Notes: a model not told the origin generated them from the sequence alone. A stretch of DNA of 64,000 nucleotides from Candidatus Manganitrophus sp. (GCA_028865235.1 CP114561.1:3988001-4052000), one strand, 5' to 3'. Shown: positions 46,745 to 56,445, numbered from the stretch's first letter. Program-made: numbers and translations.

Positions 46745-48152
46745 ATGACACCCAAGGAAGTAATGGAGTTTGCCAAGAAGAACAAGGCGGAGATGGTCGA
46801 CTTTAAATTCGTCGACTTTCCCGGCATGTGGCAGCATTTTGCTGTCCCCATGATCGAGTTTACAGAGAAGACATTTGAAGAGGGCTCCGGTTTTGACGGA
46901 TCGAGCATCCGGGGTTGGCAGGCGATCAACGACAGCGATATGCTTGCCGTTCCCGATCCCAATACCGCGATCATGGATCCGTTCACCAAGATCCCGACCC
47001 TCTCGGTCGTTTGCAATATTCAAGATCCGATCCGCAATGAGCCTTATCCGAGAGATCCGCGCTACATCGCGCAAAAGGCCGAGGCTTATTTGAAGGGATC
47101 GGGGATCGGCGATACCGCCTTTTTCGGTCCGGAAGCCGAGTTCTTCATCTTCGACGACGTCCGGTTCGATCAGAACATGAACTCCGGATACTACTTCATC
47201 GAGTCGGAAGAGGGGATCTGGAACGCCGGAAAAGAGGGAGGGAACCTCGGGTACAAGCCGCGCCACAAGGAAGGCTACTTCCCGGTCCCGCCGATCGACA
47301 GCCAGGAAGACATCCGGGCCGAGATGGTGCGGGAGATGGAAAAGGCCGGCATCCAGGTCGAGAAGGAGCACCACGAGGTGGCGACCGCCGGCCAGGCCGA
47401 GATCGACATGCGGTTCGATTCGATGACCAAAATGGCCGACAAGCTCATGCTCTACAAGTACATCGTCAAGAACGTCGCGAAGCGCCACGGCAAGACGGCG
47501 ACCTTCATGCCGAAGCCCATCAAGGGCGACAACGGCTCGGGCATGCACGTGCATCAGTCGATCTGGCGCGACGGCAAGCCGCTCTTCGCCGGTTCGGGTT
47601 ACGCCGATCTTTCGCGAGCTTTGCCTCTACTACATCGGCGGCATCATCAAGAACGCGAAGACGATCAACGCCTTCACGAACTGCCTGACCAACTCCTACA
47701 AGCGTCTGATCCCTGGCTTCGAGGCGCCCGTGCTGCTCGCCTACTCGGCGCGTAACCGCTCGGCCTCGGTGCGCATTCCCTTCGGCCAGGGTCCGAAGTC
47801 GAAGCGCATCGAAGTGCGCTTCCCCGATCCGGGCGCGAACCCCTATCTCGCCTACGCGGCGCTTCTGATGGCGGGTCTCGACGGCATCGAGAACAAGATC
47901 CATCCGGGCAAACCGATGGACAAAAATCTCTATGAGTTGGAAGCGAAGGAGGCGGCCCACGTCCGCAAGATGCCGGGAAGCCTGGATGAGGCTTTGGCGG
48001 CGCTTGAGGCGGATCATGCCTTCTTGCTCAAAGGGGATGTCTTCACCGAGGACATTCTGCAGACCTGGATGGAATATAAGAAGAGCAAAGAGATCGACCC
48101 GATGCGGCTGCGGCCCCATCCGTATGAGTTCTTCCTCTATTACGATCTTTAA
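46745..48152 (+). CDS. glnA: Glutamine synthetase type I, internal frameshift
   Basis: About 469 aa. It makes glutamine from glutamate, ammonia and ATP. MTPKEVMEFAKKN, FDGSSIRGWQAI, FGPEAEFFIFDDV, NGSGMHVHQS and KRLIPGFEAPVLL are the family signatures. A tyrosine in KNLYEL near residue 397 matches the adenylylation site of GSI-beta enzymes, so GlnE-type control is possible. An extra base near 47625 (CTTTCGCGAGC) breaks the frame. Bases ~47450-47910 have a different codon style. GGAGAAG precedes the ATG, and a strong terminator follows the stop. Confidence 0.93.
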
Positions 48153-48173
48153 AATCAAGCTCCACCTAAAAAA

Positions 48174-48204
48174 GGGCCTGTCCCAACGGACAGGCCCCTT
48201 TTTT
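48174..48204 (+). terminator. Rho-independent terminator after glnA
   Basis: GGGCCTGTCC (48174-48183) pairs with GGACAGGCCC (48188-48197) over a CAAC loop, and CTTTTTT follows. It lies 22 bases after the glnA stop. Confidence 0.88.
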
Positions 48205-48248
48205 ATACATTTCCGGCTTCTTATCCCGCATCATAGACGCTGCATGGT

Positions 48249-48277
48249 TTGACAAGACCCCAGGTTTCTTATATATT
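48249..48277 (+). promoter_or_regulatory. Promoter of the rib operon
   Basis: TTGACA (48249-48254) and TATATT (48272-48277) are 17 bases apart. Transcription would start near 48284, giving a leader of about 43 bases to ribBA, which is too short for an FMN riboswitch, and none is visible. Confidence 0.75.
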
Positions 48278-48326
48278 TACATTCGATCCTCACCATTTAA
48301 ATTTTTCTCAAAAGGCACAAAGGGTT

Positions 48327-49529
48327 ATGAAGTTTCACACCATTGAAGAGGCAATCGCCGACATTAAAAAAGGGAAGATGATCATTCTCAGCGACGATGA
48401 GGATCGGGAGAACGAAGGGGACCTCGTCATCGCCGCCGAAAAAGTCACCCCCGAAGTGATCAATTTTATGGCAAAGTACGGCCGGGGCTTGATCTGCCTG
48501 ACCTTGACGGAGGAGCGGACCGAGCAACTTCAACTCGCCCCGATGGCCCAAGAGAACACCTCGTCTTTCGGAACCGCTTTTACCATCTCGATCGACGCCC
48601 GAAAGGACGTCAGCACAGGGATCTCTGCAAAAGACCGCGCCGTCACGATTTTAACCGCCATTCATCCCGACACCCGCCCCGGCGATCTCGTTCGTCCCGG
48701 CCATATCTTCCCGATTCGCGCCCAGAAGGGGGGAGTGCTGAAGCGGGCCGGTCAGACGGAGGGCTCGGTCGATTTGGCGCGCCTGGCCGGCCTTATTCCG
48801 GCCGGGGTCATTTGTGAAATCATGAATGAAGATGGGACCATGGCCCGCCTTCCCGATCTGGTTGAGTTCGGTAAGCAGCACGATTTGAAGCTGGTAACGA
48901 TCAAAGATCTCATCGAATATCGGATGAAGCGCGAGTCGCTGGTGCACCGTGTCAGTGAAGCGCGTCTGCCGACCGAGTATGGCGATTTTAATGCGGTCGC
49001 TTATCAGAATGAGATCGATCACGAGGTGCATATCGCCCTGGTGAAAGGGGAGATCGAGGGGAGCAAGCCGATGTTGGTCCGTGTTCATTCCGGCTGCGTC
49101 ACGGGAGATATCTTCGGATCGAAGCGATGCGACTGCGGCGAACAACTCCACGCGGCGATGGGCCGGATCGAGAAGGAAGGAACCGGCGTTCTCCTCTACC
49201 TTAACCAAGAGGGTCGGGGGATCGGTTTGGTCAACAAGCTGAAAGCGTACCGGTTGCAGGACGGCGGTAAAGACACTGTCCAGGCGAATCTCGAGCTCGG
49301 CTTCAAAGCCGATCTCAGAGATTACGGAATCGGCGCGCAGATCTTGGTCGACTTGGGGCTTCGCAAAATTCGACTGATGACCAACAACCCCCGCAAGATC
49401 GTCGGGATCGAGGGTTACGGCTTGGAAGTGGTCGAACGGGTTTCTCTCGAAATTGCGCCGCATGAAAAGAATGTCCATTACCTCAGAACCAAGAAGAATA
49501 AACTTGGACATATGCTTGATAATGTCTAA
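48327..49529 (+). CDS. ribBA: Bifunctional DHBP synthase / GTP cyclohydrolase II
   Basis: 400 aa from MKFHTIEEAIADIKKG. An upstream in-frame GTG-type extension to 48249 would overlap the promoter. The N-terminal RibB domain has SDDEDRENEGDL and HPDTRPGDLVRPGHIFP. The C-terminal RibA domain has the zinc cysteines GCVTGDIFGSKRCDCG and YLNQEGRGIGL. It supplies both precursors of riboflavin. It heads ribBA-ribH-nusB. Confidence 0.95.
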   Translation: MKFHTIEEAIADIKKGKMIILSDDEDRENEGDLVIAAEKVTPEVINFMAKYGRGLICLTLTEERTEQLQLAPMAQENTSSFGTAFTISIDARKDVSTGISAKDRAVTILTAIHPDTRPGDLVRPGHIFPIRAQKGGVLKRAGQTEGSVDLARLAGLIPAGVICEIMNEDGTMARLPDLVEFGKQHDLKLVTIKDLIEYRMKRESLVHRVSEARLPTEYGDFNAVAYQNEIDHEVHIALVKGEIEGSKPMLVRVHSGCVTGDIFGSKRCDCGEQLHAAMGRIEKEGTGVLLYLNQEGRGIGLVNKLKAYRLQDGGKDTVQANLELGFKADLRDYGIGAQILVDLGLRKIRLMTNNPRKIVGIEGYGLEVVERVSLEIAPHEKNVHYLRTKKNKLGHMLDNV

Positions 49530-49540
49530 TGTGGTGAAAA

Positions 49541-50069
49541 ATGCCGGAAAGCGGAAGGCGGAGGGCGGGAGGGGGGAAAAAGAGGCCTTCCGCCGTTTCA
49601 GTCTCAGGTTTTAGAATGGAAGGGAGAGATCCGCGGGGCGGGGTTCCGCTTCGGGATTATCGTCAGCCGGTTCAACCAAACGATCACCGATCCGCTTCTC
49701 AGGGAGGCCCTTCGGGTCCTGGGGGAACAGGGGGTCGGTCCGGAAGATATCGAGGTCGTAAAGGTGCCGGGCGCGTTCGAGATTCCCGGCGCAGCCAAGA
49801 AATTGGGCCTCCTCGGACGATTTCACGCCCTGATCTGTTTGGGGGCCGTGATTCAAGGGGAGACCCCGCACTTTCATTACATCTCCACCGAGGTCAGCCG
49901 CGGCATCGGACAACTCTCTCTGGAGCTGGGACTCCCGGTTATTTTCGGTGTGTTGACTACAGGCTCCGTGGAGCAGGCGATCGCGCGATCGGGAAGTGAG
50001 ATCAACAAAGGGGCCGAGGCGGCCATGGCGGCGATCGAAATGGCTCATTTATATCGAACATTAAAGTAA
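49541..50069 (+). CDS. ribH: 6,7-dimethyl-8-ribityllumazine synthase, uncertain 5' end
   Basis: It condenses the two RibBA-pathway products into lumazine. The body is clear: WKGEIRGAGFRFGIIVSRFNQTI, VPGAFEIPGAAK, GAVIQGETPHFHYI and FGVLTTGSVEQAI. The coding frame has no good start near it. An ATG at 49541 in another frame connects if one base is lost from the GGGGGGAAAAA run at 49571-49581, giving a protein of about 175 aa with a 20-residue Arg/Gly-rich head. Otherwise the true start is a rare codon near 49600. It is 11 bases after ribBA. Confidence 0.88.
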
Positions 50070-50089
50070 GCCTTCACCGGGTGTAAAAA

Positions 50090-50527
50090 ATGGGTTTTAG
50101 ACGAAAGGCCAGAGAGCTGGCCCTTCAATTGCTTTTTCAGATCGATTTTACGGGGGATCGCATCGAGATTCCTCCTTCTTTCTGGACCGAAAACGAATCG
50201 CTTCCGCAGGTGAAAGCTTTCACCGAAATCCTGGTCAACGGGGTCTTAAAGCACCTCTCCGAAATCGATCCGATCATTGAAAAATATACCCAGCATTGGT
50301 CGCGCGACCGGATGGCCGCAATCGACCGAAACATACTGCGATTCGCAATCTTTGAGCTTCTCTATTTGAAAGAGATTCCGCCCAAGGTCACCATTAATGA
50401 GGCGATCGAAATTGCAAAGAAGTATGGAAGCGAGGATTCCGGAGCATTCGTGAACGGTATTCTCGACCGAATTCACCGGGATGAAGCGTCATTCGGTTTG
50501 ACCGACCTGAAGCACGGGGCCATGTAA
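50090..50527 (+). CDS. nusB: Transcription antitermination factor NusB
   Basis: 145 aa, all-helical. RRKARELALQLLFQIDF, the RMAAIDRNILRFAIFELLYLKEIPPKVTINEAIEIAK core (conserved in the family) and a GAFVNGILDRI end define it. With NusE/S10 it binds boxA RNA in rRNA antitermination. Pairing with ribH is the common bacterial arrangement. Confidence 0.95.
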   Translation: MGFRRKARELALQLLFQIDFTGDRIEIPPSFWTENESLPQVKAFTEILVNGVLKHLSEIDPIIEKYTQHWSRDRMAAIDRNILRFAIFELLYLKEIPPKVTINEAIEIAKKYGSEDSGAFVNGILDRIHRDEASFGLTDLKHGAM

Positions 50528-50608
50528 CCGTTCCGGTCGGTCCTGTCCAGTCGGTATCGAACTCCTGAACGGATCGCATCCGGCGGACGGGGACATCTGG
50601 AGTGAACA

Positions 50609-51154
50609 GTGCGGGTAGGGATCTTCTCTGGGAAGCTGACGAAGCTGCATGCGGAAGTTTTGGTTGTTTCCTGCTTTGAAGATGTCCGGCCTCTCCGAGG
50701 ATTCGCCGGTGAGGTCGATTGGCTCTACGGCGGAATTTTCTCGAACCTTTTAATGCAGGGGAAGGTCACCGGGAAGCTCGGCGAAATTCTCCTCCTAGCG
50801 ACCCAACAGAAGATGCAGGTTCCCAAGGTCATTTTGGCCGGGTTGGGTCCCAGCAACGTTTACGAGGCGGCCGATTTCGGCCGGATCGCCAAGCGAATCG
50901 CCGGAGTGATGATGGGGCTTCAGGCGCGCGAGTGCGCGATGGAATTACTCCCTCCTCCCTCGCGTTCACTCGACCCGGTCCTTTTGATGGAATCCTTCCT
51001 CAAGGGGATGGAGGAGACAAAAAAACTGGAGCCGTTTGATTTGACCTTTATCGTCAAAGACGGCGAAAAAGCAAGGGCCCTTCAACAGCGGATCAAAAAC
51101 GGATCGTATGTTTGGAGCCAGCCTTATTCATTAGCGAGATCTGAAAATGATTGA
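50609..51154 (+). CDS. Free-standing M17 leucyl-aminopeptidase N-terminal domain
   Basis: 181 aa, GTG start. It matches the macro-like N-terminal domain of cytosol aminopeptidases (VSCFEDVRPLRGFAGEVDWLYGGIFSNLL, GKLGEILLLATQ, KVILAGLGPSNVYEAADF). The sequence stops before the zinc-binding catalytic domain. No second half lies downstream, because purB overlaps the 3' end by eight bases. It is therefore a complete small gene, not a truncated one, and may bind a nucleotide-like ligand or regulate. Its link to purine genes is by position only. Confidence 0.8.
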   Translation: MRVGIFSGKLTKLHAEVLVVSCFEDVRPLRGFAGEVDWLYGGIFSNLLMQGKVTGKLGEILLLATQQKMQVPKVILAGLGPSNVYEAADFGRIAKRIAGVMMGLQARECAMELLPPPSRSLDPVLLMESFLKGMEETKKLEPFDLTFIVKDGEKARALQQRIKNGSYVWSQPYSLARSEND

Positions 51155-52448
51155 ACGTTACAGCCGGCCGCAGATGGCGGCGATTTGGGAATCAAAAAAT
51201 AAATATGAAACCTGGCTGAAGGTCGAACTGCTGGCCTGCGAAGCGATGGTGGCGCAGGGGGAGGTGCCGAAATCGGCCCTCAAGACCATCCGGGCCAAAG
51301 CGGAAATTGATCCGGACCGGATCGATGAATTGGAAAAAACGGTCAAGCATGATGTGATCGCTTTCTTATCGTCGATTACGGAGAAGGTCGGCGAGGAGGG
51401 GCGTTATCTCCATATGGGCATGACCTCGTCCGATGTGCTCGACACCTGCCTCGCGGTGCAGTTGTCACGCGCGGCCGATATTCTTCTCGCCGATCTCGAC
51501 CGCTTGCTGGTCGTGCTCGAACGGCGCGCGGGCGAGCACAAGAACGACGCCTGCATCGGCCGCAGCCACGGCATCCATGCCGAGCCGACGACCTTCGGCG
51601 TGAAGCTCGCGACCTTCCATGCCGAATTCGCGCGCGCCAAGCGAAAGCGCCTGGAAGCCGCGCGCGCCGATGTCGCGACCTGCGCGATCTCGGGCGCAGT
51701 CGGCACCTTCGCGCAGATCGACCCGCGTATCGAAGCGGCAGTGGCGAAGCGCCTCGGCCTTTCGCCCGAGCCGGTCTCGACGCAGGTCATCCCGCGCGAC
51801 CGTCACGCGATGTTCTTCGCGACGCTCGCCGTCGTCGCCGGGTCCATCGAGCGTCTCGCGACCGAGATCCGCCACCTGCAGCGCACCGAAGTGCTGGAAG
51901 CCGAGGAGTTCTTCTCCGAAAAGCAGAAGGGCTCCTCCGCCATGCCGCACAAGCGCAATCCGATCGGCTGCGAAAACATCTGCGGCTTGGCGCGGGTCAT
52001 TCGCTCCCACGCCCACGCCGCTTTGGAGAATGTGCCGCTTTGGCATGAGCGGGATATCAGCCATTCCTCGGTGGAGCGGATTATTCTGCCCGACAGCACG
52101 ATCCTGCTCGATTTCATGCTGACGCGTTTTACGAAGATCATGAAAGGGCTTTTTGTTTACCCGGAGAGGATGACCCGAAATCTCGATTTGACGGGTGGAA
52201 CGATCTACTCTCAGAAGGTTCTGCTATTATTAATCCAGAAAGGGATGAAGAGAGAGAAGGCGTACGAGATTGTTCAATCGGCGGCGATGGCGGTGTTCAA
52301 CAAGGGGGGATCGTTTAAGAAGGCGATTCTTTCACACCCCGACCTCTCGAAACGGTTGAGCGCCAAGGAGATCGAGGCTTGCTTCGATCCGCGGCAGTTC
52401 GTCAGCCATATCGAAACGATTTACAAACGGGTGTTCAACGAAGCGTAA
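51147..52448 (+). CDS. purB: Adenylosuccinate lyase, mosaic middle
   Basis: 433 aa, unbroken. It cleaves SAICAR and adenylosuccinate in purine synthesis. MIERYSRPQMAAIWESKNKY, GMTSSDVLDTC, GRSHGIHAEPTTFG (catalytic His) and the signature GSSAMPHKRNP are present. Bases ~51430-51985 use Arg CGC and other C/G-ending codons far more than the ends of the gene, and read like an alphaproteobacterial purB, while the frame is kept. The start overlaps the M17-domain gene. purS follows after 48 bases. Confidence 0.93.
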   Translation: MIERYSRPQMAAIWESKNKYETWLKVELLACEAMVAQGEVPKSALKTIRAKAEIDPDRIDELEKTVKHDVIAFLSSITEKVGEEGRYLHMGMTSSDVLDTCLAVQLSRAADILLADLDRLLVVLERRAGEHKNDACIGRSHGIHAEPTTFGVKLATFHAEFARAKRKRLEAARADVATCAISGAVGTFAQIDPRIEAAVAKRLGLSPEPVSTQVIPRDRHAMFFATLAVVAGSIERLATEIRHLQRTEVLEAEEFFSEKQKGSSAMPHKRNPIGCENICGLARVIRSHAHAALENVPLWHERDISHSSVERIILPDSTILLDFMLTRFTKIMKGLFVYPERMTRNLDLTGGTIYSQKVLLLLIQKGMKREKAYEIVQSAAMAVFNKGGSFKKAILSHPDLSKRLSAKEIEACFDPRQFVSHIETIYKRVFNEA

Positions 52449-52496
52449 GCCGCCTCATCAAGAGGAGGGCGCAGTTCATCGGGGTGGGTAAAAAAG

Positions 52497-52745
52497 ATGC
52501 GAGCAAAAATTTATATTACGTTGAAGAGCGGAATCCTCGACCCGCAGGGAAAGGCGATCGAGCATGCCCTTTCCGTGCTCGGCTTTAAGGGGGTCAAAGA
52601 GGCGCGGGTCGGAAAGTATATGGAGCTGGTTCTGGCTCCGGGTCCGATCGATCAAGTGGAGAAAAGCATCAAGGAGATGTGCGAGAAGCTCCTCGCCAAT
52701 ACGGTGATCGAAACATACCGGTACGAACTCGATCCGAAGGAATAG
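52497..52745 (+). CDS. purS: Phosphoribosylformylglycinamidine synthase, PurS subunit
   Basis: 82 aa. RAKIYITLKSGILDPQGKAIEHALSVLGF and EMCEKLLANTVIETYRYEL cover the whole small family. PurS dimers bridge PurL and PurQ, which are not in the window. The purB-purS neighbourhood is typical. Confidence 0.93.
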   Translation: MRAKIYITLKSGILDPQGKAIEHALSVLGFKGVKEARVGKYMELVLAPGPIDQVEKSIKEMCEKLLANTVIETYRYELDPKE

Positions 52746-52755
52746 GTGATTCACC

Positions 52756-53931
52756 ATGAGCCTCGAAGGGCGCCTGGAAGATCTCGGCCTGGCCGATATT
52801 TTTCAAATCATCAGCTTAAGCAAGCGATCCGGGGTGTTGACGATCATCCGGAAAGAGGGAACGGGGCGTCTTGTTTTTAATCGCGGCATGCTGATTTATG
52901 GGAGTTCCGACAGTGTCAGCCGGCTGGGTTATACCTTGGTGAAGAAGGGGCTGGTCACGACGGAAGAGCTTGAAAAAGCGCTGCGGCTTCAGAAAACGGG
53001 GGGAATGAAGCTGCCGGTGGGGGCCATTCTGGAAAAGACCGGCGCGATCTCGAAGGGGGTGCTCGAGGAGGAGCTTCGGAATCATCTTGTGGAGGTGGTG
53101 CGCGATTTTCTCAATTGGGAGAGCGGGTCGTTTCATTTCGAACTGGGAGATCCGGTTGCGAACGACTTGACGCTGGAGGAAGGCCTCAACCTTGATTTCT
53201 TGATGATGGAGGCGAGCCGGCGCCAGGATGAATATGAACGCAACCAGGCGGAGCAGCAAAATACCCTTCCGCCGGCACCGGAGAGTGAGGCTTCCGGCGC
53301 CGAAGCAACCGTCCCCCCTGGAGGAACTTCGGAAGGAGGCTTGCCTTCCCTTGAGGACAGCCAAGGAGCCGCTGCGAATGCGCCGGAAAAAACGACATAC
53401 CGAAAAGATCTTGCGTTACTCACCTCGATGATCGAAGAGCTTTCCGGTCCGGCGAGCGGAAGCGAAATCACCCTTCTTGTCCTTCGGTTCGCAAGCGAGG
53501 TGATGAACCGCGCCATCATTTTTCTTGTCCGGAGCGAAGATATCTTGGGCTTGAGTCAATTCGGCCTTCAGGTCAGGGACGAATCGGCCGATGAGAAGAT
53601 ACGGGAGGTCCAGATCCCTCTGAACGAGCCGTCCCTTTTTCGAGAGGTGATTGCAAAGAAGAGTAGTTATAAGGGGGTCCTGGCACAGGAGAAGTGGCAT
53701 CGCTATTTTCTCGACCAGATCGGAGGGGGATGGCCGAAAGAGGTCTTTCTCACCCCGCTCTTGAACGGTTCGGAGGTCATCGCCCTTCTTTATGGAGATA
53801 ACCTTCCGCACCAGACGCCGATTCCGGAGACGGAGGGCTTGGAGGCGTTTGTCCGTGTGGCCGGTTTTGCTTTTGGAAAGGCGAAGCTGGAGCGAAAATT
53901 ACAGGAAACAAGACAAAAAGGACCCGGCTGA
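52756..53931 (+). CDS. DUF4388 domain signalling protein
   Basis: 391 aa. The N-terminal ~100 residues are a DUF4388/PATAN-like domain (SLEGRLEDLGLADIFQIISLSKRSGVLTI, LVFNRGMLIYG), commonly found with two-component and gliding or taxis systems. A Pro/Glu-rich linker (~170-215) follows. The C-terminal ~170 residues look GAF-like (LLVLRFASEVMNRAIIFLVRSEDILGLSQFGL, ...VFLTPLLNGSEVIALLYGDN). It opens the chemosensory cluster and may act as an adaptor or sensor for the kinase CheA downstream. Confidence 0.8.
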   Translation: MSLEGRLEDLGLADIFQIISLSKRSGVLTIIRKEGTGRLVFNRGMLIYGSSDSVSRLGYTLVKKGLVTTEELEKALRLQKTGGMKLPVGAILEKTGAISKGVLEEELRNHLVEVVRDFLNWESGSFHFELGDPVANDLTLEEGLNLDFLMMEASRRQDEYERNQAEQQNTLPPAPESEASGAEATVPPGGTSEGGLPSLEDSQGAAANAPEKTTYRKDLALLTSMIEELSGPASGSEITLLVLRFASEVMNRAIIFLVRSEDILGLSQFGLQVRDESADEKIREVQIPLNEPSLFREVIAKKSSYKGVLAQEKWHRYFLDQIGGGWPKEVFLTPLLNGSEVIALLYGDNLPHQTPIPETEGLEAFVRVAGFAFGKAKLERKLQETRQKGPG

Positions 53932-53974
53932 TCGGGCGTCGGTTTTACCTGGAAGGGATGGGTCTGGAGGAGAA

Positions 53975-54349
53975 GTGAAGAAAAAAGTGCTTGTGGTGGA
54001 TGATTCGGCAACCATGCGCTCGCTTCTGGTCTCGACCCTGGAGGAGATCGACGGGATTGAAACGGTTCAGGCGAGCAACGGGTTTGAAGCGCTGAAAGCG
54101 CTTCCGATGCAATCCTTCGATCTAGTGTTGACCGACATCAATATGCCGGAGATCAATGGCCTCGAAATTGTCCATTTCATCAAGAATAATGAAACCTACC
54201 GGAATATTCCACTGATCATTGTTTCAACGGAGCATGGCCAAGCGGATATCCAGAAAGGCTTGGCATTGGGCGCCCAGAAATATATCACGAAACCGTTTGA
54301 CCCCGAGCAAGTCAAGAAGACGGTGAAGGAGCTTCTGAACGTAAAGTAG
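53975..54349 (+). CDS. cheY: CheY-like response regulator
   Basis: 124 aa single receiver domain. GGAGGAGAA precedes the GTG start. VVDDSATMR carries the acidic pair, D54 in LVLTDINMPEING is the phosphoacceptor, and K106 in YITKPFDP completes the site. It is the likely output of CheA, eight bases downstream. No DNA-binding domain is attached. Confidence 0.92.
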   Translation: MKKKVLVVDDSATMRSLLVSTLEEIDGIETVQASNGFEALKALPMQSFDLVLTDINMPEINGLEIVHFIKNNETYRNIPLIIVSTEHGQADIQKGLALGAQKYITKPFDPEQVKKTVKELLNVK

Positions 54350-54357
54350 GGAGTGGC

Positions 54358-56445
54358 ATGGCCGAGAAGGGAAAAGATCCAGCCTTGGATGATTTTGTTC
54401 CGGAAGCGGAAGAGCTCATCGAAGTGCTGCATCAAAATCTCCGGCAGATTGAAACGTTGCCGGATCGGACTCAGGTGCGCCCCGACGTGATCAACGCGAT
54501 CTTTCGCGCGGCGCATACGCTCAAGGGGATGTCCGGAATGATCGGCCTGAGCCGGGTCTCCCAGGTGAGCCATCACCTTGAGGATATGCTCGACAAGCTT
54601 CGGATGGGAAAACTGACCTTTTCCGCCGAGATTTTTAATGTCCTGGTTGACGGGGTCGACCTGCTCCAGAAGATGATCGAGTCTGCGGCTCAAGGAAAAG
54701 AAGAGCCCGAGATCTCTCAGATGGAGGAGCGGATCCAGGCCGCTTTGAGCGGAAAACCGCAAGAAGGTGGGGCGAACCAGCTCGACGGCGTCGATCTCGA
54801 TCCTTCCATTTTAAACGTCCTTACCGAATACGAAAGCCATCGCCTTTTTGAGAACATCAAGTCGAATGCGACCCTTTTTGAAGTGAAGGCCCGCTTCAAG
54901 CTGGAGACATTCGACACCGATCTCTCTTCATTGAACGAAAAGATCCAGAGAATGGGGGAGATCATTACCACCCTTCCGAGCATCAGCCCCTCCCCGGAGG
55001 GGGGAATGGAGTTCAACCTCATTGTCGGCATCCCGCCGGAGAGCGCCCCGCTCGGTTCGGAGATCACCTCCGATCAGATATCGATTAGAGAAATTCAGAG
55101 GAAAGGAAAGAAGGGGGAAAGCTCGGCCTCTCCGAAGCCGGGGGCGATCGCGCCGGTCCCTTTAAATTCAGAGGGGGCGTCCAGCCCGGCTCCTCCTTCC
55201 TCGCTTTCTCCCCAGGAAGGGGCGTCCCTTCGAAGCATGGCGCAAACGGTCCGGGTCGATATTCAAAAACTCGATGTTCTGCTCAACATGGTTGGAGAGC
55301 TCGTTCTGAGCAAGGCGGTCGTCAGCCAGATCAGCAAAGAGCTTTTGGAGCAATCGGGCTTCTCCGGATTGTCCCTGGAGCTGCTGAAGGCATCGAGGAT
55401 GCTCGACAAGCGGATCAGCGAGTTTCAGGAGAAGCTCGTTGAGGTGCGAATGATCCCGATCGGGCAGATTTTCGATCGTCTGGTGCGGACGGTCCGAAGG
55501 CTTTCGAGAGATTTAAATAAAGAGGTCAATCTCATGGTCTCCGGAGAAGAGACCAAGATGGATAAATCGATGGTGGAAGATCTGGCCGATCCCCTTCTTC
55601 ATCTTATCCGAAATGCGCTCGACCACGGGATTGAAAGCCGTGAGGAGAGAATCAAGGCGCAGAAACCGGAGGTCGGCACGATTCATCTTCGCGCGATTCA
55701 GAAGGGGAACCACATCGTCATCGAAGTGGAGGACGACGGCGGCGGAATCGATGCCGATCGGATCTATAAGAAAGCCAAACAGCGCGGCCTGATCGATCCG
55801 GGAAAAAAGTATAGCGAAGGAGAGCTGATTCATTTCCTTTTCCTCCCAGGGTTCTCAACGGCCGAACAGGTCACGGAGATTTCCGGAAGAGGAGTGGGGC
55901 TCGATGTGGTCGCAAAGAATATTGCCAAGCTCTCCGGGCTGGTTGATGTCGAAACGACGTTGGGAAGAGGGACCCTCTTTACGATTACCTTGCCGATCAC
56001 GTTGATTATCATCAAAGCGTTGATTGTCCGGGTCGGGATGGAAACATTCGCCATCCCTTTGAATTCCGTCTCGGAGAGCTTGATGGTTTCCTCCAAAGAG
56101 ATCAAGACCATCGAGCGAAAAGAGGTGGTTCAGCTGAGGGACCACACCCTCTCATTGGTTCGGTTGAATGACCTCTTCGAGTTGGATGAGGGGAAGGCGG
56201 CCGATGACCGACTTTATGTGATCGTCGTCGGTCTGGCGGAGAAGCGGATCGGTCTCGTAGTCGATGCCGTCGAAGGCCAGCAGGAGATCGTGATTAAATC
56301 CCTCGGGGGATTGTTAAAAGATGTTCCGGGGATTTCAGGCGCGACCGAGCTTGGAAACCGTAAGACAATTTTGGTTCTGGATGTCGCCTCTTTAATCGAC
56401 GAGGCGACCCTCGGGAAAGAGAAGAAGATCGAGATCGCTGGATAA
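54358..56445 (+). CDS. cheA: Chemotaxis histidine kinase CheA
   Basis: 695 aa, unbroken. The Hpt domain has H53 in AAHTLKGMSGM, then a linker, the dimerisation domain (VDIQKLDVLLNMVGELVLSKAVV), the HATPase with N-box HLIRNALDHGIE and G-boxes DDGGGID and GRGVGLDVV, and a C-terminal CheW-like domain (VGMETFAIPLNSVSESLMV). It autophosphorylates under receptor control and passes phosphate to CheY. The presence of two CheW genes and two receptors downstream makes a complete array. Confidence 0.95.
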   Translation: MAEKGKDPALDDFVPEAEELIEVLHQNLRQIETLPDRTQVRPDVINAIFRAAHTLKGMSGMIGLSRVSQVSHHLEDMLDKLRMGKLTFSAEIFNVLVDGVDLLQKMIESAAQGKEEPEISQMEERIQAALSGKPQEGGANQLDGVDLDPSILNVLTEYESHRLFENIKSNATLFEVKARFKLETFDTDLSSLNEKIQRMGEIITTLPSISPSPEGGMEFNLIVGIPPESAPLGSEITSDQISIREIQRKGKKGESSASPKPGAIAPVPLNSEGASSPAPPSSLSPQEGASLRSMAQTVRVDIQKLDVLLNMVGELVLSKAVVSQISKELLEQSGFSGLSLELLKASRMLDKRISEFQEKLVEVRMIPIGQIFDRLVRTVRRLSRDLNKEVNLMVSGEETKMDKSMVEDLADPLLHLIRNALDHGIESREERIKAQKPEVGTIHLRAIQKGNHIVIEVEDDGGGIDADRIYKKAKQRGLIDPGKKYSEGELIHFLFLPGFSTAEQVTEISGRGVGLDVVAKNIAKLSGLVDVETTLGRGTLFTITLPITLIIIKALIVRVGMETFAIPLNSVSESLMVSSKEIKTIERKEVVQLRDHTLSLVRLNDLFELDEGKAADDRLYVIVVGLAEKRIGLVVDAVEGQQEIVIKSLGGLLKDVPGISGATELGNRKTILVLDVASLIDEATLGKEKKIEIAG

